In this document: positions 50,826-58,558 of the stretch, in pieces
Numbering within the stretch: position 1 is the first letter of the stretch
Layout: every line of letters starts with the position of its first letter
Assembly (NCBI GenBank): GCA_022771805.1
Contig: JALELM010000010.1
Coordinates: 1-64,000, forward strand
Origin: Veillonellaceae bacterium
Lineage (GTDB): Bacteria > Bacillota > Negativicutes > Veillonellales > Negativicoccaceae
Direction of reading: 5' to 3'
DNA length: 64,000 nt
Notes under the pieces: model-generated
What the model was told of the DNA's origin: nothing
Seen by the model: the letters and a program-made list of their open reading frames with translations, nothing else
Databases searched by the model: none
Made by a program: the position numbers and the translations under genes

Positions 50826-52109
50826 TTAGAGAACTTCGGCCAACACGATCGTCTGTTCCCGATCGGGGCCGACCGAGACGATGCCGATCGGAACGCCGGT
50901 GAGTTCTGCGATGCGGGCGAGGTATTTCCGGCAATTTTCCGGCAAGTCTTCATAACGCCGGATGCCGCTGATGTCCTCCTGCCAGCCCGGCAGTTCTTCG
51001 TACACCGGCTCCACCTGATCGAGCAGGCTGAGGTCGGCGGGGTAGCGATCGAACTCTTCGCCGTTGTGGCGATACGCTTTGCCGATCTTGATGGTCGCGA
51101 GCTCATCCAAGATGTCCAAGCGCGTGATGGCGAGGTAGTCCAGGGTGTTCAGCATGGCGGCATAGCGCACGCCGACCGCATCGAGCCAGCCGCAACGGCG
51201 CGGACGGCCGGTGACCGTGCCGTATTCGTGGGCGCGTTCCCGCAGGTGATCGCCGATCGCATCGTTCAGCTCCGTCGGGAACGGGCCGGCGCCGACGCGG
51301 GTGCTGTACGCTTTGACCACGCCGAAAATGTTTTCCATATTGTGCGGCCCGATACCGGCGCCGATGCAAGCGCCGCCGGCGATCGGGTGCGAGCTCGTAA
51401 CGAAGGGATACGTGCCGTGGTCGAGGTCGAGCATGGTCGCCTGCGCGCCTTCGAAGAGGATGCTCTTGCCTTCCGCCATGTATTGGTAAACGGTATAGTT
51501 CGTGTCTTTTACAAACGGGCGCAGCCGCTCCGCATAGCCGAGATATTCCCGGTACATGCTTTCGAAGTCGAATTCTTCGACATGGTAAAAATCACGGAAC
51601 AGGCGATTTTTCCGCTCCACGTTCCAGCGGAGCTTTTCGGCAAAAATATCCGGGTTCATCAGGTCGATGATGCGGATTCCGATTCGATTTACCTTGTCGG
51701 CATAGCAGGGACCGATCCCGTTTTTTGTCGTGCCGATTTTCTTGGCGCCTTTCAACTGTTCTTCCGCCTCGTCTATGCGTACATGGTACGGGAATACGAC
51801 ATGGGCGCGGTCGGAGATCTCGAGCGCGCCGACATCGATGCCCTTGGCAATGAAGTTGTCGAGCTCGGCAATCAGGCCTTTCGGATCGATGACGACACCC
51901 GTGCCGATGACGCAGGCCTTGCCCGGGTACATAATCCCGCTCGGCAGCAGTCGCAGAGCGAACGCCTGTCCGTTGACGACGACGGTGTGGCCGGCATTGT
52001 TGCCGCCTTGCGAGCGGACAACCACATCGGCTCGTGCCGCCAGGTAGTCTACGATTTTTCCTTTCCCTTCATCGCCCCATTGGGTACCGATGACCATTGC
52101 TGTTGTCAT
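50826..52109 (-). CDS. purA: Adenylosuccinate synthetase
   Basis: The 427-residue enzyme joins IMP and aspartate with GTP, the first committed step to AMP. The P-loop-like GTQWGDEGKGK is at residues 8-18, with GNNAGHTVV, GIGPCYADKVNR and TGRPRRCGWLD further on. AAGGAG-type signal precedes the ATG. It lies 12 bases after purB, so both steps from IMP to AMP are made from one transcript. Confidence 0.96.
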   Translation of the reverse strand: MTTAMVIGTQWGDEGKGKIVDYLAARADVVVRSQGGNNAGHTVVVNGQAFALRLLPSGIMYPGKACVIGTGVVIDPKGLIAELDNFIAKGIDVGALEISDRAHVVFPYHVRIDEAEEQLKGAKKIGTTKNGIGPCYADKVNRIGIRIIDLMNPDIFAEKLRWNVERKNRLFRDFYHVEEFDFESMYREYLGYAERLRPFVKDTNYTVYQYMAEGKSILFEGAQATMLDLDHGTYPFVTSSHPIAGGACIGAGIGPHNMENIFGVVKAYSTRVGAGPFPTELNDAIGDHLRERAHEYGTVTGRPRRCGWLDAVGVRYAAMLNTLDYLAITRLDILDELATIKIGKAYRHNGEEFDRYPADLSLLDQVEPVYEELPGWQEDISGIRRYEDLPENCRKYLARIAELTGVPIGIVSVGPDREQTIVLAEVL

Positions 52110-52121
52110 GAAATCGCTCCT

Positions 52122-53414
52122 TTATAAATCAAATCGTGCAAAAATTGTATCGACATGCGTTAGCATGGCATGCGGATCGAAACAGGCGCGGACTTCGTCC
52201 TCACTCAAGTAACGGCGAATGTCTTCGTCGCGCAGCAGGTTTTCGAGGAAATCCTCGCCTTCCAGCCACCGCTTCATCGCGTTGCGCTGCACCCAGCGGT
52301 ACGCATCGTCACGGAATGCGCCTTTGTCGACAACGGCAAGCAGGACGCGCTGGCTGAAGACCAGGCCACCCGTCTTGTTCAGGTTGGCGAGCATGGCCTC
52401 CGGATATACGAGCAGTTTGTCGATGATGCGGGTGAAGGTTTGCAGCATGTAGTCGAGGGTAATCGTCGCATCGGCGAGGATGACGCGCTCAACGGAAGAA
52501 TGCGAGATATCGCGTTCGTGCCAGAGGGTGACATCTTCCAGTGCCGGGATGCTGTAGCCGCGCATCAGGCGGGCAAGACCGCTGACGCGTTCGCAGGTAA
52601 TCGGGTTGCGCTTGTGCGGCATGGCCGAGGATCCTTTTTGCTTCGGCGAGAAATATTCTTCCGCCTCGCGGATGTCGGTGCGCTGCAAGTTGCGGATTTC
52701 CGTTGCGAATTTATCCAGGGAGGAGGCAATCACGGCAAGTGTGGTGATGTAGGCGGCATGGCGGTCGCGCTGCAGCACCTGAGTCGAGATCTTGGCCGGT
52801 GTCAGCCCCATTTTTTCACAGACATAGCGTTCCACGAAGGGATCGACATTGGCATAGGTGCCGACCGCGCCGGAAATTTTGCCGACGGCGATTTCTTCGC
52901 GTGCAGCCCGCAGTCGCCGCAGGTTCCGTTCGGTTTCGTCCATCCAGAGAAGCAACTTCAGCCCGAAGGTGGTCGGCTCGGCATGGATGCCGTGCGTGCG
53001 GCCGACCATGGCCGTGTGTTTGAATTCCACCGCCCGGCGGCGCAGTACGGCATGCAGGGCTTCGAGATCCCGTAACAGAATATCCGTCGCTTGGAGGAGC
53101 ATGGCGCAGAGCGCCGTATCCTTCACGTCGGTGGAAGTCAGCCCCATATGGATGTATTTCGCTTCATCGCCGACATATTCCGCCACGGCGGAAAGGAAAG
53201 AAATGATGTCGTGATTGGTTTCTTTTTCGATCTCGTGGATGCGCTCCACGTCAAAGTCCGCTTTTTCGCGGATTACTGGCACCGCTTCCTTCGGGATTAC
53301 GCCGAGTTCGGCCTGCGCTTCACAGGCATAAATCTCGACATCGAGCATGCGGCGGAATTCGTTTTCCTCCGTCCAGATGCGTCCCATTTCTTCTTTCGTA
53401 TAGCGTTGAATCAT
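52122..53414 (-). CDS. purB: Adenylosuccinate lyase
   Basis: The 430-residue fumarase/aspartase-superfamily lyase acts twice in purine synthesis. The signature GSSAMPHKRNP forms the flexible catalytic loop, with MGLTSTDVKDTA and VGRTHGIHAEPTTFG as the other conserved regions. ATG 53414 is chosen because AAGGAG is eight bases away; the GTG at 53423 overlaps that site. It starts five bases after the stop of the FAD oxidoreductase gene. Confidence 0.95.
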   Translation of the reverse strand: MIQRYTKEEMGRIWTEENEFRRMLDVEIYACEAQAELGVIPKEAVPVIREKADFDVERIHEIEKETNHDIISFLSAVAEYVGDEAKYIHMGLTSTDVKDTALCAMLLQATDILLRDLEALHAVLRRRAVEFKHTAMVGRTHGIHAEPTTFGLKLLLWMDETERNLRRLRAAREEIAVGKISGAVGTYANVDPFVERYVCEKMGLTPAKISTQVLQRDRHAAYITTLAVIASSLDKFATEIRNLQRTDIREAEEYFSPKQKGSSAMPHKRNPITCERVSGLARLMRGYSIPALEDVTLWHERDISHSSVERVILADATITLDYMLQTFTRIIDKLLVYPEAMLANLNKTGGLVFSQRVLLAVVDKGAFRDDAYRWVQRNAMKRWLEGEDFLENLLRDEDIRRYLSEDEVRACFDPHAMLTHVDTIFARFDL

Positions 53415-53419
53415 GACCT

Positions 53420-54805
53420 TCACTCCTTTTTTGAATTACGTGCTTTGATTTCACGGGCGACGATGACACCGGCTACCGATGCCTGAATCAGACCGCGGGT
53501 GATCCCGGCACCGTCGCCGATGGCGAAGAAATTCGGAATCTCCGTTTCCAATGTATCACTCAACTGCAGACGGGACGAATAGAATTTCACTTCGACACCG
53601 TACAGCAGTGTGTGGCGGGAGTTGGTACCTGGTGCGACGGCATCCAGCGCTTCAAACATCTCCATAATATCGACCAGGTGGCGATACGGCAGGACGAGCG
53701 AGAGATCGCCCGGAGTCGCGCTCGGCATGGTCGGCTGAACCAGCCCGCGCCGGATCCGCTCCGGCGTACTGCGGCGTCCGTCACGCAAATCCCCGAGGCG
53801 TTGCACGATGGGGCCGCCGCCGAGCAAATTGGCAAGCCCGGCAATGGATTTGCCGTAGGTGATCGGTTCTTTGAACGGCTCGGTAAAGCATTTGGAGACG
53901 AGCAGCGCGAAATTCGTATTCGAGCTCTTTTTGTGGGCGAAGCTGTGACCGTTGACCGTCATCAGACCGCCGTTATTCTCCGTGACGACAAAACCGTTCG
54001 GATTCATGCAGAATGTCCGCACCCGATCGTCGAATGAACGCGAATAATATAACAATTTGGATTCGTAGACAATGTCGGTGATCGGCTGAAACACTTCCGC
54101 CGGCAATTCGACACGCACGCCGATATCGACGGCATTGCTCGAAAGCGAAAGGCCGAGTTTGTGAGCCTCGCCGACGAACCATTCCGAGCCTTCGCGCCCC
54201 GGAGCCGCCACCAGGTAACGTGTCTCGATGCACTCGTCGCCGATGCGGATGCCGCGCAACACGCCGTTTTCGACGAGGATCTCCGTGATCTCCGTATCGC
54301 AACGGACTTCGATTTTACCGGCGACGGCCTCACGCATGGCCGCCAGAATTTCGGCGTTCACATCCGTACCGAGATGGCGAATCCGGGCGGGGATCAAAGC
54401 GAGATCGGCTGCCGCTGCCCGCATCTTCAACTGATGGATCTCGTCCGCTCTCTCATCGCCGTATACCTTGCGATCCGCACCGCCGAAACGGCAATAGATG
54501 TCGTCGACATAATCAATTTCTTTTTGCAAGTCGGCCTTGCTCATATAATCATCCAAGTTGCCGCCGTATTCCGTCGTCAGTGTCAGCTTGCCGTCGGAAA
54601 AAGCGCCCGCGCCGCCCCAGCCGCAAACAATATTGCGGCGACGCTCGTCGAGCGGTGTGCTGCGGTCGGCATTGGCCTTGACCCGCGCACCGATGTCATG
54701 CCCTTTTTCCACGACGAGCACGCGCAGATTCGTCGCCGCCAACTCCAGTGCCGTAAAAATGCCGGCCGGACCGGCACCGATTACTATTACGTCATAAGAT
54801 TTCAA
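53420..54805 (-). CDS. FAD-dependent oxidoreductase (COG2509 type)
   Basis: The 461-residue flavoprotein has an N-terminal dinucleotide fold (YDVIVIGAGPAG), the WGGAGAFSDGKL segment characteristic of COG2509-type dehydrogenases, and a C-terminal FAD contact GDGAGITRGLIQA. Its substrate is unknown. I prefer the TTG start at 54805 (giving a start of MKSYDVIVIGAG) because AAGGAG lies eight bases away; GTG 54814 overlaps that site. It leads the purB-purA operon, with a hairpin in its leader. Confidence 0.85.
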   Translation of the reverse strand: MKSYDVIVIGAGPAGIFTALELAATNLRVLVVEKGHDIGARVKANADRSTPLDERRRNIVCGWGGAGAFSDGKLTLTTEYGGNLDDYMSKADLQKEIDYVDDIYCRFGGADRKVYGDERADEIHQLKMRAAAADLALIPARIRHLGTDVNAEILAAMREAVAGKIEVRCDTEITEILVENGVLRGIRIGDECIETRYLVAAPGREGSEWFVGEAHKLGLSLSSNAVDIGVRVELPAEVFQPITDIVYESKLLYYSRSFDDRVRTFCMNPNGFVVTENNGGLMTVNGHSFAHKKSSNTNFALLVSKCFTEPFKEPITYGKSIAGLANLLGGGPIVQRLGDLRDGRRSTPERIRRGLVQPTMPSATPGDLSLVLPYRHLVDIMEMFEALDAVAPGTNSRHTLLYGVEVKFYSSRLQLSDTLETEIPNFFAIGDGAGITRGLIQASVAGVIVAREIKARNSKKE

Positions 54806-54843
54806 GTCTTTCACTCCTTAGAAAAGTCATGCTAAGACTTCAT

Positions 54844-54881
54844 AAAAACAGCCCAAAAAAGTACGGGGACTTTTTTGGGCT
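54844..54881 (-). terminator. Leader terminator/attenuator-like hairpin
   Basis: The reverse transcript has AGCCCAAAAAAGT paired with ACTTTTTTGGGCT around CCCCGT (54881-54850), followed by GTTTTT. It begins roughly ten bases after the predicted start site of the FAD-purB-purA operon. Further on, CTTAG can pair with CTAAG over the Shine-Dalgarno AAGGAG. Confidence 0.6.
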
Positions 54882-54898
54882 TACTGTTTCCCTTTCAC

Positions 54899-54927
54899 AT
54901 CATATCAAGACGTCGCCTCAATGTCAA
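54899..54927 (-). promoter_or_regulatory. Promoter of the FAD oxidoreductase-purB-purA operon
   Basis: The reverse strand has a perfect TTGACA (54927-54922), a 17-base spacer and TATGAT (54904-54899). Transcription should start near 54892, 87 bases before the TTG start codon. Confidence 0.8.
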
Positions 54928-54996
54928 CTGAAAGCCGAAATATAAATAGGATTGTAAACCGATCGTTCGCACAGAGCCGAACGTTACAAAAAGAAT

Positions 54997-55692
54997 TTAC
55001 CGGGTCAGCAAGCTGAGCAGGAAAGGAATGAGGAACGGTGCCGTCAACGCGGTCATGATGCCGATGAAAATCATGGCGACACTGGCGATGACGCCGACTT
55101 TTTCACTGTCTTCATAGGCCTTTGCCGTTCCCGTGCCGTGCGCGGAAAAGCCGAACAGCAGACCTTTCAGCAGCGGATTATTGATATTCAGGAAGCGAAT
55201 GATCGTGACGGTCAACAACATGCCCAGCACGCCCGTCACGATGACGAAGACCGCCGTGATCGTCATGTTGCCGCCGAGCATGGTGGAAATATTCATCGCC
55301 AACGGGGTGGTGATCGAGCGCGGCGCAAGACTCAGAATATACAGGGGATCCGCGCCGAACAGGCGGATAACCGTCATCGTGGTGGCCATTGCCGTGACGG
55401 CTGCGACTAGGCTGCCGAAGCCCAACTCCGGCAAGTAGCGCCGGACCAAGTGCCGCTGGCGGTAGAGCGGCACGGCGAAGGCGACCGTTGCGGGGCCGAG
55501 AAGCCACTGGAGAAAAAAGCCGCCCGTTGCGTAATCCGTATACGGGATACGCAGAAACATTAACACGGCGACAATGACCACGGGACACATGATGAGAGGC
55601 ATCAGCCACAACTGCCCCGTGCGTCGGTACAATGCCTTGACCAGGTAGTAAATCAGCAAAGTGCCGAAAATCGACAACAGCAGATCACTCAT
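54997..55692 (-). CDS. lrgB: LrgB/CidB-family membrane protein
   Basis: The 231-residue polytopic protein has the LrgB core GPATVAFAVPLY, RSITTPLAM and FSAHGTGTAKAYE. LrgAB systems affect murein hydrolase activity, lysis and, in some species, pyruvate uptake. The ATG at 55692 overlaps the lrgA stop (ATGA). A CGTTCG/CGAACG hairpin lies downstream (about 54961-54980) but lacks a T-run. Confidence 0.9.
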   Translation of the reverse strand: MSDLLLSIFGTLLIYYLVKALYRRTGQLWLMPLIMCPVVIVAVLMFLRIPYTDYATGGFFLQWLLGPATVAFAVPLYRQRHLVRRYLPELGFGSLVAAVTAMATTMTVIRLFGADPLYILSLAPRSITTPLAMNISTMLGGNMTITAVFVIVTGVLGMLLTVTIIRFLNINNPLLKGLLFGFSAHGTGTAKAYEDSEKVGVIASVAMIFIGIMTALTAPFLIPFLLSLLTR

Positions 55693-56063
55693 AAGCGCCG
55701 CCAACCTTTCCGCCGCGCCTTCATTACCAGCAGCGTACATATACAGATGACCCAGAGTAAAATTAAAATGCTGACAATAACGCCGCCGATCAGCCGTGCG
55801 CCGAGCGTGCCGAAGAGTTCGGTGTATTGCATGATGCCGACGGCCGGCGGGATAAAGAACAGCAACAAATCACGAATCAGCACATCCGCGCCGTCTTCCA
55901 CCCAGGCTAATTTTACCCAGCCGAAATGCAACCCGGCGAACAGCACCGCCAGCCCGACGAGCGGGCCGGGAATCGGGATTTGAAGCTGATTGACAACACA
56001 GTCACCGGCAAATGACAGCAGCGACAAGAGCAATATCTGCCACGCCACGCGAAACCACCACAT
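55689..56063 (-). CDS. lrgA: LrgA/CidA holin-like protein
   Basis: The 124-residue protein has four hydrophobic segments and the family motifs IPIPGPLVGL and FFIPPAVGIMQY. It forms the holin-like partner of LrgB. AAGGAGG precedes the ATG. A TTTACA-16-TAGAAT promoter lies upstream on the same strand. Confidence 0.9.
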   Translation of the reverse strand: MWWFRVAWQILLLSLLSFAGDCVVNQLQIPIPGPLVGLAVLFAGLHFGWVKLAWVEDGADVLIRDLLLFFIPPAVGIMQYTELFGTLGARLIGGVIVSILILLWVICICTLLVMKARRKGWRRL

Positions 56064-56099
56064 AGTACCTCCTTACAACCGTTTACGCAGTTATGTACT

Positions 56100-56127
56100 A
56101 TTCTAGCAGGCGTTGCCCCGATGTAAA
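56100..56127 (-). promoter_or_regulatory. lrgAB promoter
   Basis: The reverse strand has TTTACA (56127-56122), a 16-base spacer and TAGAAT (56105-56100). Confidence 0.6.
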
Positions 56128-56171
56128 GGGGGAATTTTGCATAAGCGGAGTGAGAAAAAAGCACCGGGAAA

Positions 56172-56198
56172 CAAAATAATCCCGCGGGAGCGGGATTA
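56172..56198 (-). terminator. Probable ogt terminator
   Basis: TAATCCCGC pairs with GCGGGATTA around GGGA (56177-56198), with the ogt stop codon in the stem. The following T-rich stretch (ATTATTTTG) is imperfect. Confidence 0.6.
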
Positions 56199-56726
56199 CA
56201 GAGCGCCTTCCAAGCGCAACAGAAATTCTTTTGTAGGCAGCCCGCCCGGATCGCTGTAGCCGCCTAAGCCGGCGGCCGCGACAACACGATGGCAGGGAAC
56301 GAAAACGGGGAGCGGGTTTCGGCCGCAGGCGCCGGCGACGGCTCGTGCCGCCCGCGGATTGCCGAGGGCGGTCGCAATTTCGCCGTAGGTCGCCGTGGTT
56401 CCGCAGGGGATCCGCAGCAGCGCACGCCAAACACGCAGATCCCATTCGCTGCCGTGCAATTCATAGGGAAGCGTAAAATCCCGGCGCGCGCCTGCCAGAT
56501 ATTCCGCCAGTTGGCGGAGCGCCTCGTCCAAGAGATCGGTAGCTTCGGCAAGTCCGTAGCCGCAATTGGCGGGATCGTAGTGTTCGCTGCGTTCGCCCCA
56601 GTGCGGGTAGGAGAGCACCGCGGCGGCCGGACGGAACGAGAGAAGACCGGTGGGAGAGGCGGCAAGCTCGACCGTCCCGCCGGAATACTCCCAACGATAC
56701 GCGGCGGCCGGCACCGGGCGATTCAA
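56196..56726 (-). CDS. ogt: Methylated-DNA-protein cysteine methyltransferase
   Basis: The 176-residue repair protein takes the alkyl group from O6-alkylguanine onto Cys145 in VFVPCHRVV. The helix-turn-helix wing (TTATYGEIATALGNPRAARAV) and NPLP upstream of the active site are intact. The start is TTG at 56726, supported by the four-base TTGA overlap with the exonuclease stop and by AGGGG eight bases upstream. Confidence 0.9.
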   Translation of the reverse strand: MNRPVPAAAYRWEYSGGTVELAASPTGLLSFRPAAAVLSYPHWGERSEHYDPANCGYGLAEATDLLDEALRQLAEYLAGARRDFTLPYELHGSEWDLRVWRALLRIPCGTTATYGEIATALGNPRAARAVAGACGRNPLPVFVPCHRVVAAAGLGGYSDPGGLPTKEFLLRLEGAL

Positions 56727-57313
56727 AACAAAGACCCCTGGGTGAACCCCGCTTCACTGAGAAATGTTTGTAGCGGTGTCTTGCAGGCGGCAAATAACTG
56801 CTCGCAATCCGCTATTTGCTTGGCGCTTGCCGCGGCCAGCACGATTTTGCCGCAGGCGACGGCATCTTCGTCCGCACGATGATGCCGGAAGGTATGACCG
56901 AGGAACCGACCGATATTGTTCAAGGCATACGAGGGCAAATCCGGCCACACGACACGGGCAAGCGGCAAGGTATCGCCGTAGCGGAAAGCGGGGTGCGTGA
57001 GCCCGTAATAGGTCAGCGTCGCCCGCAGTACGTCCGTGTCAAAGGGCGCGTTATGGGCGACCAGCGGCAGGCCGGCGGTAAAGAAAGGCAGAAACTTCGC
57101 CCAAACGCCGGAAAAATCCGGTTTATCCGCAACGTCCGCATGACGGATCTGATGGACGCGAATATTCTCATCATCAAACAGCATCCCGGGCGGCTGAAAT
57201 ATTTCCGCCATCGAGGCGACGACTTCCTCGCCGCGAAAATGGGCAACCGCCAAGGCGCAAGCCGAGTGCGGCTCCTGCGTTGCGGTTTCAAAATCAAAAG
57301 CGATAAACTCCAT
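56723..57313 (-). CDS. DEDDh 3'-5' exonuclease (DnaQ-like)
   Basis: The 196-residue protein has the three exonuclease motifs: FDFETA (Exo I), HNAPFDTDVL (Exo II) and HHRADEDAVA (Exo III with the DEDDh histidine). It resembles stand-alone epsilon/PolC-like proofreading exonucleases. It is coupled to ogt by overlap, which suggests a joint DNA-repair role. An extended -10 box (TGCTATAAT) lies about 35 bases upstream on the reverse strand at 57356-57348. Confidence 0.88.
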   Translation of the reverse strand: MEFIAFDFETATQEPHSACALAVAHFRGEEVVASMAEIFQPPGMLFDDENIRVHQIRHADVADKPDFSGVWAKFLPFFTAGLPLVAHNAPFDTDVLRATLTYYGLTHPAFRYGDTLPLARVVWPDLPSYALNNIGRFLGHTFRHHRADEDAVACGKIVLAAASAKQIADCEQLFAACKTPLQTFLSEAGFTQGSLF

Positions 57314-57394
57314 GATATCTCCTTATTATGTGCATTCTTCTGCCGTCATTATAGCACAAGGCGAGACTACGCCGTATAGGTAACTGTGACATAG

Positions 57395-57507
57395 AAAAAG
57401 CGCTCAGCATGCTAGCAAGCTTAGTAGTAATTCTTCAAGGAATAGTAAGCTTAGTAGGTTGGCTGAAGCGCAAATAGAGAGTAGGGGGCAACGCCCCCGA
57501 AATCTCT
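57395..57507 (-). ncRNA. Candidate structured small RNA, about 113 nt
   Basis: The 318-base gap 57314-57631 has no protein gene. On the reverse strand an extended -10 box TGGTATAAT (57522-57514) precedes a compact structured region. The 5' hairpin is AGAGA-n-GGGGGC-GTT-GCCCCC-n-TCTCT (57507-57476). A middle section holds two 15-base direct repeats. A closing stem GCGCTTCAGC/GCTGAGCGC (57471-57462 with 57408-57400) follows, then five T (57399-57395), terminator-like. I cannot assign it to a known RNA family. Confidence 0.45.
57413..57457. repeat. Two 15-base direct repeats within the candidate RNA
   Basis: TAGcAAGCTTAGTAG (57413-57427) and TAGtAAGCTTAGTAG (57443-57457) differ at one base and recur with a 30-base period. 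Each is centred on AAGCTT. Between them ATTC/GAAT can form a small hairpin. Confidence 0.75.
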
Positions 57508-57631
57508 GTCACTATTATACCACGACTATGAAAAAATGGGGACTGCTATCTTTTGTGATACAATGAAAGCGAACCCGTCGAAAAAATTCGAAATAGAATG
57601 GTAGGAGAAACAGACGGGAGAGGAGAGGGTT

Positions 57632-58558
57632 ATCATCGAACTCAAAAAATTCAACATTGAAGATAAGGCCGTTTTGGCACCTTTTTTTGCGGAGCATCAC
57701 TACGAACAGTCGGAATGTGCGTTCGGCACGCTGTTTCTTTGGCAGGATGCCTTCAATCTGGCTTGGGCGGTGGAAGACGATGTGCTGTTCATTCGAGCGG
57801 GGCGTTACGGACATGAGTTCCTGTTGCCGCCCTTTGCCGGTGAAAACAGTACCTTTGTGCACGGTCTGGACTTGGCGGAGGAATGGTTTGCCGACGAGGG
57901 GCTGCCGTTTTTGCTGAAGGGCGCGTCTCCTTGGGTGGTCGCCCGTATGCAGGAGCTTTGTCCGACCTGCTATACGTACACGAAGGATCGGGATAATTTT
58001 GAATACATCTATCGGACATCGGATTTAATCGACTTGCCGGGGAAAGCGTTTCGCCAGAAGAAAAACCATGTGAATGCGTTTCGGCGCAGTTATGCTGGCT
58101 ACGAATACATCGATCTCGGGCCGGAGCACAAAGAGGAATGCCTGGAGGTTGCCCGGCGCTGGCTGGAAGAGCACCAGACCACGGCGGACATGGAACAGGA
58201 GCAGCGGGGAATTGCCCGCGCCTTTGATTACTGGCGGGAACTCGGCATGAAAGGCGGCGCCATTCGGTTGTACGGCAGCATTATTGCGTTTTCGGTCGGT
58301 GAATACCTGAATCCGGAGATGGCGGTGCTGCATTTCGAGAAAGCGGATCCGACCATCCGGGGAAGCTACCAGATCATCAATCAGGAATTTGCCCGCCGTG
58401 CCTGGGCGGACACGAAGTATATCAATCGGGAAGAAGACATGGGAATTCCGGGTTTGCGCCAGGCGAAGGAAAGCTACAATCCCGATCATTTTGCCGAGAA
58501 ATATGACATTCGGTTGGTGGATGAAGATTGTGATTGCGAAGAGGAGGCCGAGGCATGA
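57632..58558 (+). CDS. DUF2156 protein with apparent non-canonical ATC start
   Basis: The protein of about 308 residues has the two GNAT-like folds of DUF2156 (the MprF/LysX C-terminal type), with GTLFLWQDAFN near 35, KKNHVNAFRRSY near 142 and HFEKADPTIRGSYQIINQEF near 240. No ATG, GTG or TTG lies in frame between the upstream TAG (57602) and TTG 57674. A strong GGAGAGGAGAGGG site (57617-57629) points at ATC ATC (57632-57637), giving an N-terminus IELKKFNIEDKAVL that fits the family. TTG 57674 is the fallback start. The stop overlaps the next gene (ATGA). Confidence 0.75.
   Translation: MIELKKFNIEDKAVLAPFFAEHHYEQSECAFGTLFLWQDAFNLAWAVEDDVLFIRAGRYGHEFLLPPFAGENSTFVHGLDLAEEWFADEGLPFLLKGASPWVVARMQELCPTCYTYTKDRDNFEYIYRTSDLIDLPGKAFRQKKNHVNAFRRSYAGYEYIDLGPEHKEECLEVARRWLEEHQTTADMEQEQRGIARAFDYWRELGMKGGAIRLYGSIIAFSVGEYLNPEMAVLHFEKADPTIRGSYQIINQEFARRAWADTKYINREEDMGIPGLRQAKESYNPDHFAEKYDIRLVDEDCDCEEEAEA

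Noticed and set aside
54815-54892. Purine or preQ1 riboswitch in the FAD-purB-purA leader
   Set aside because: The leader is too short and lacks the conserved loop sequences; only the hairpin itself is supported.
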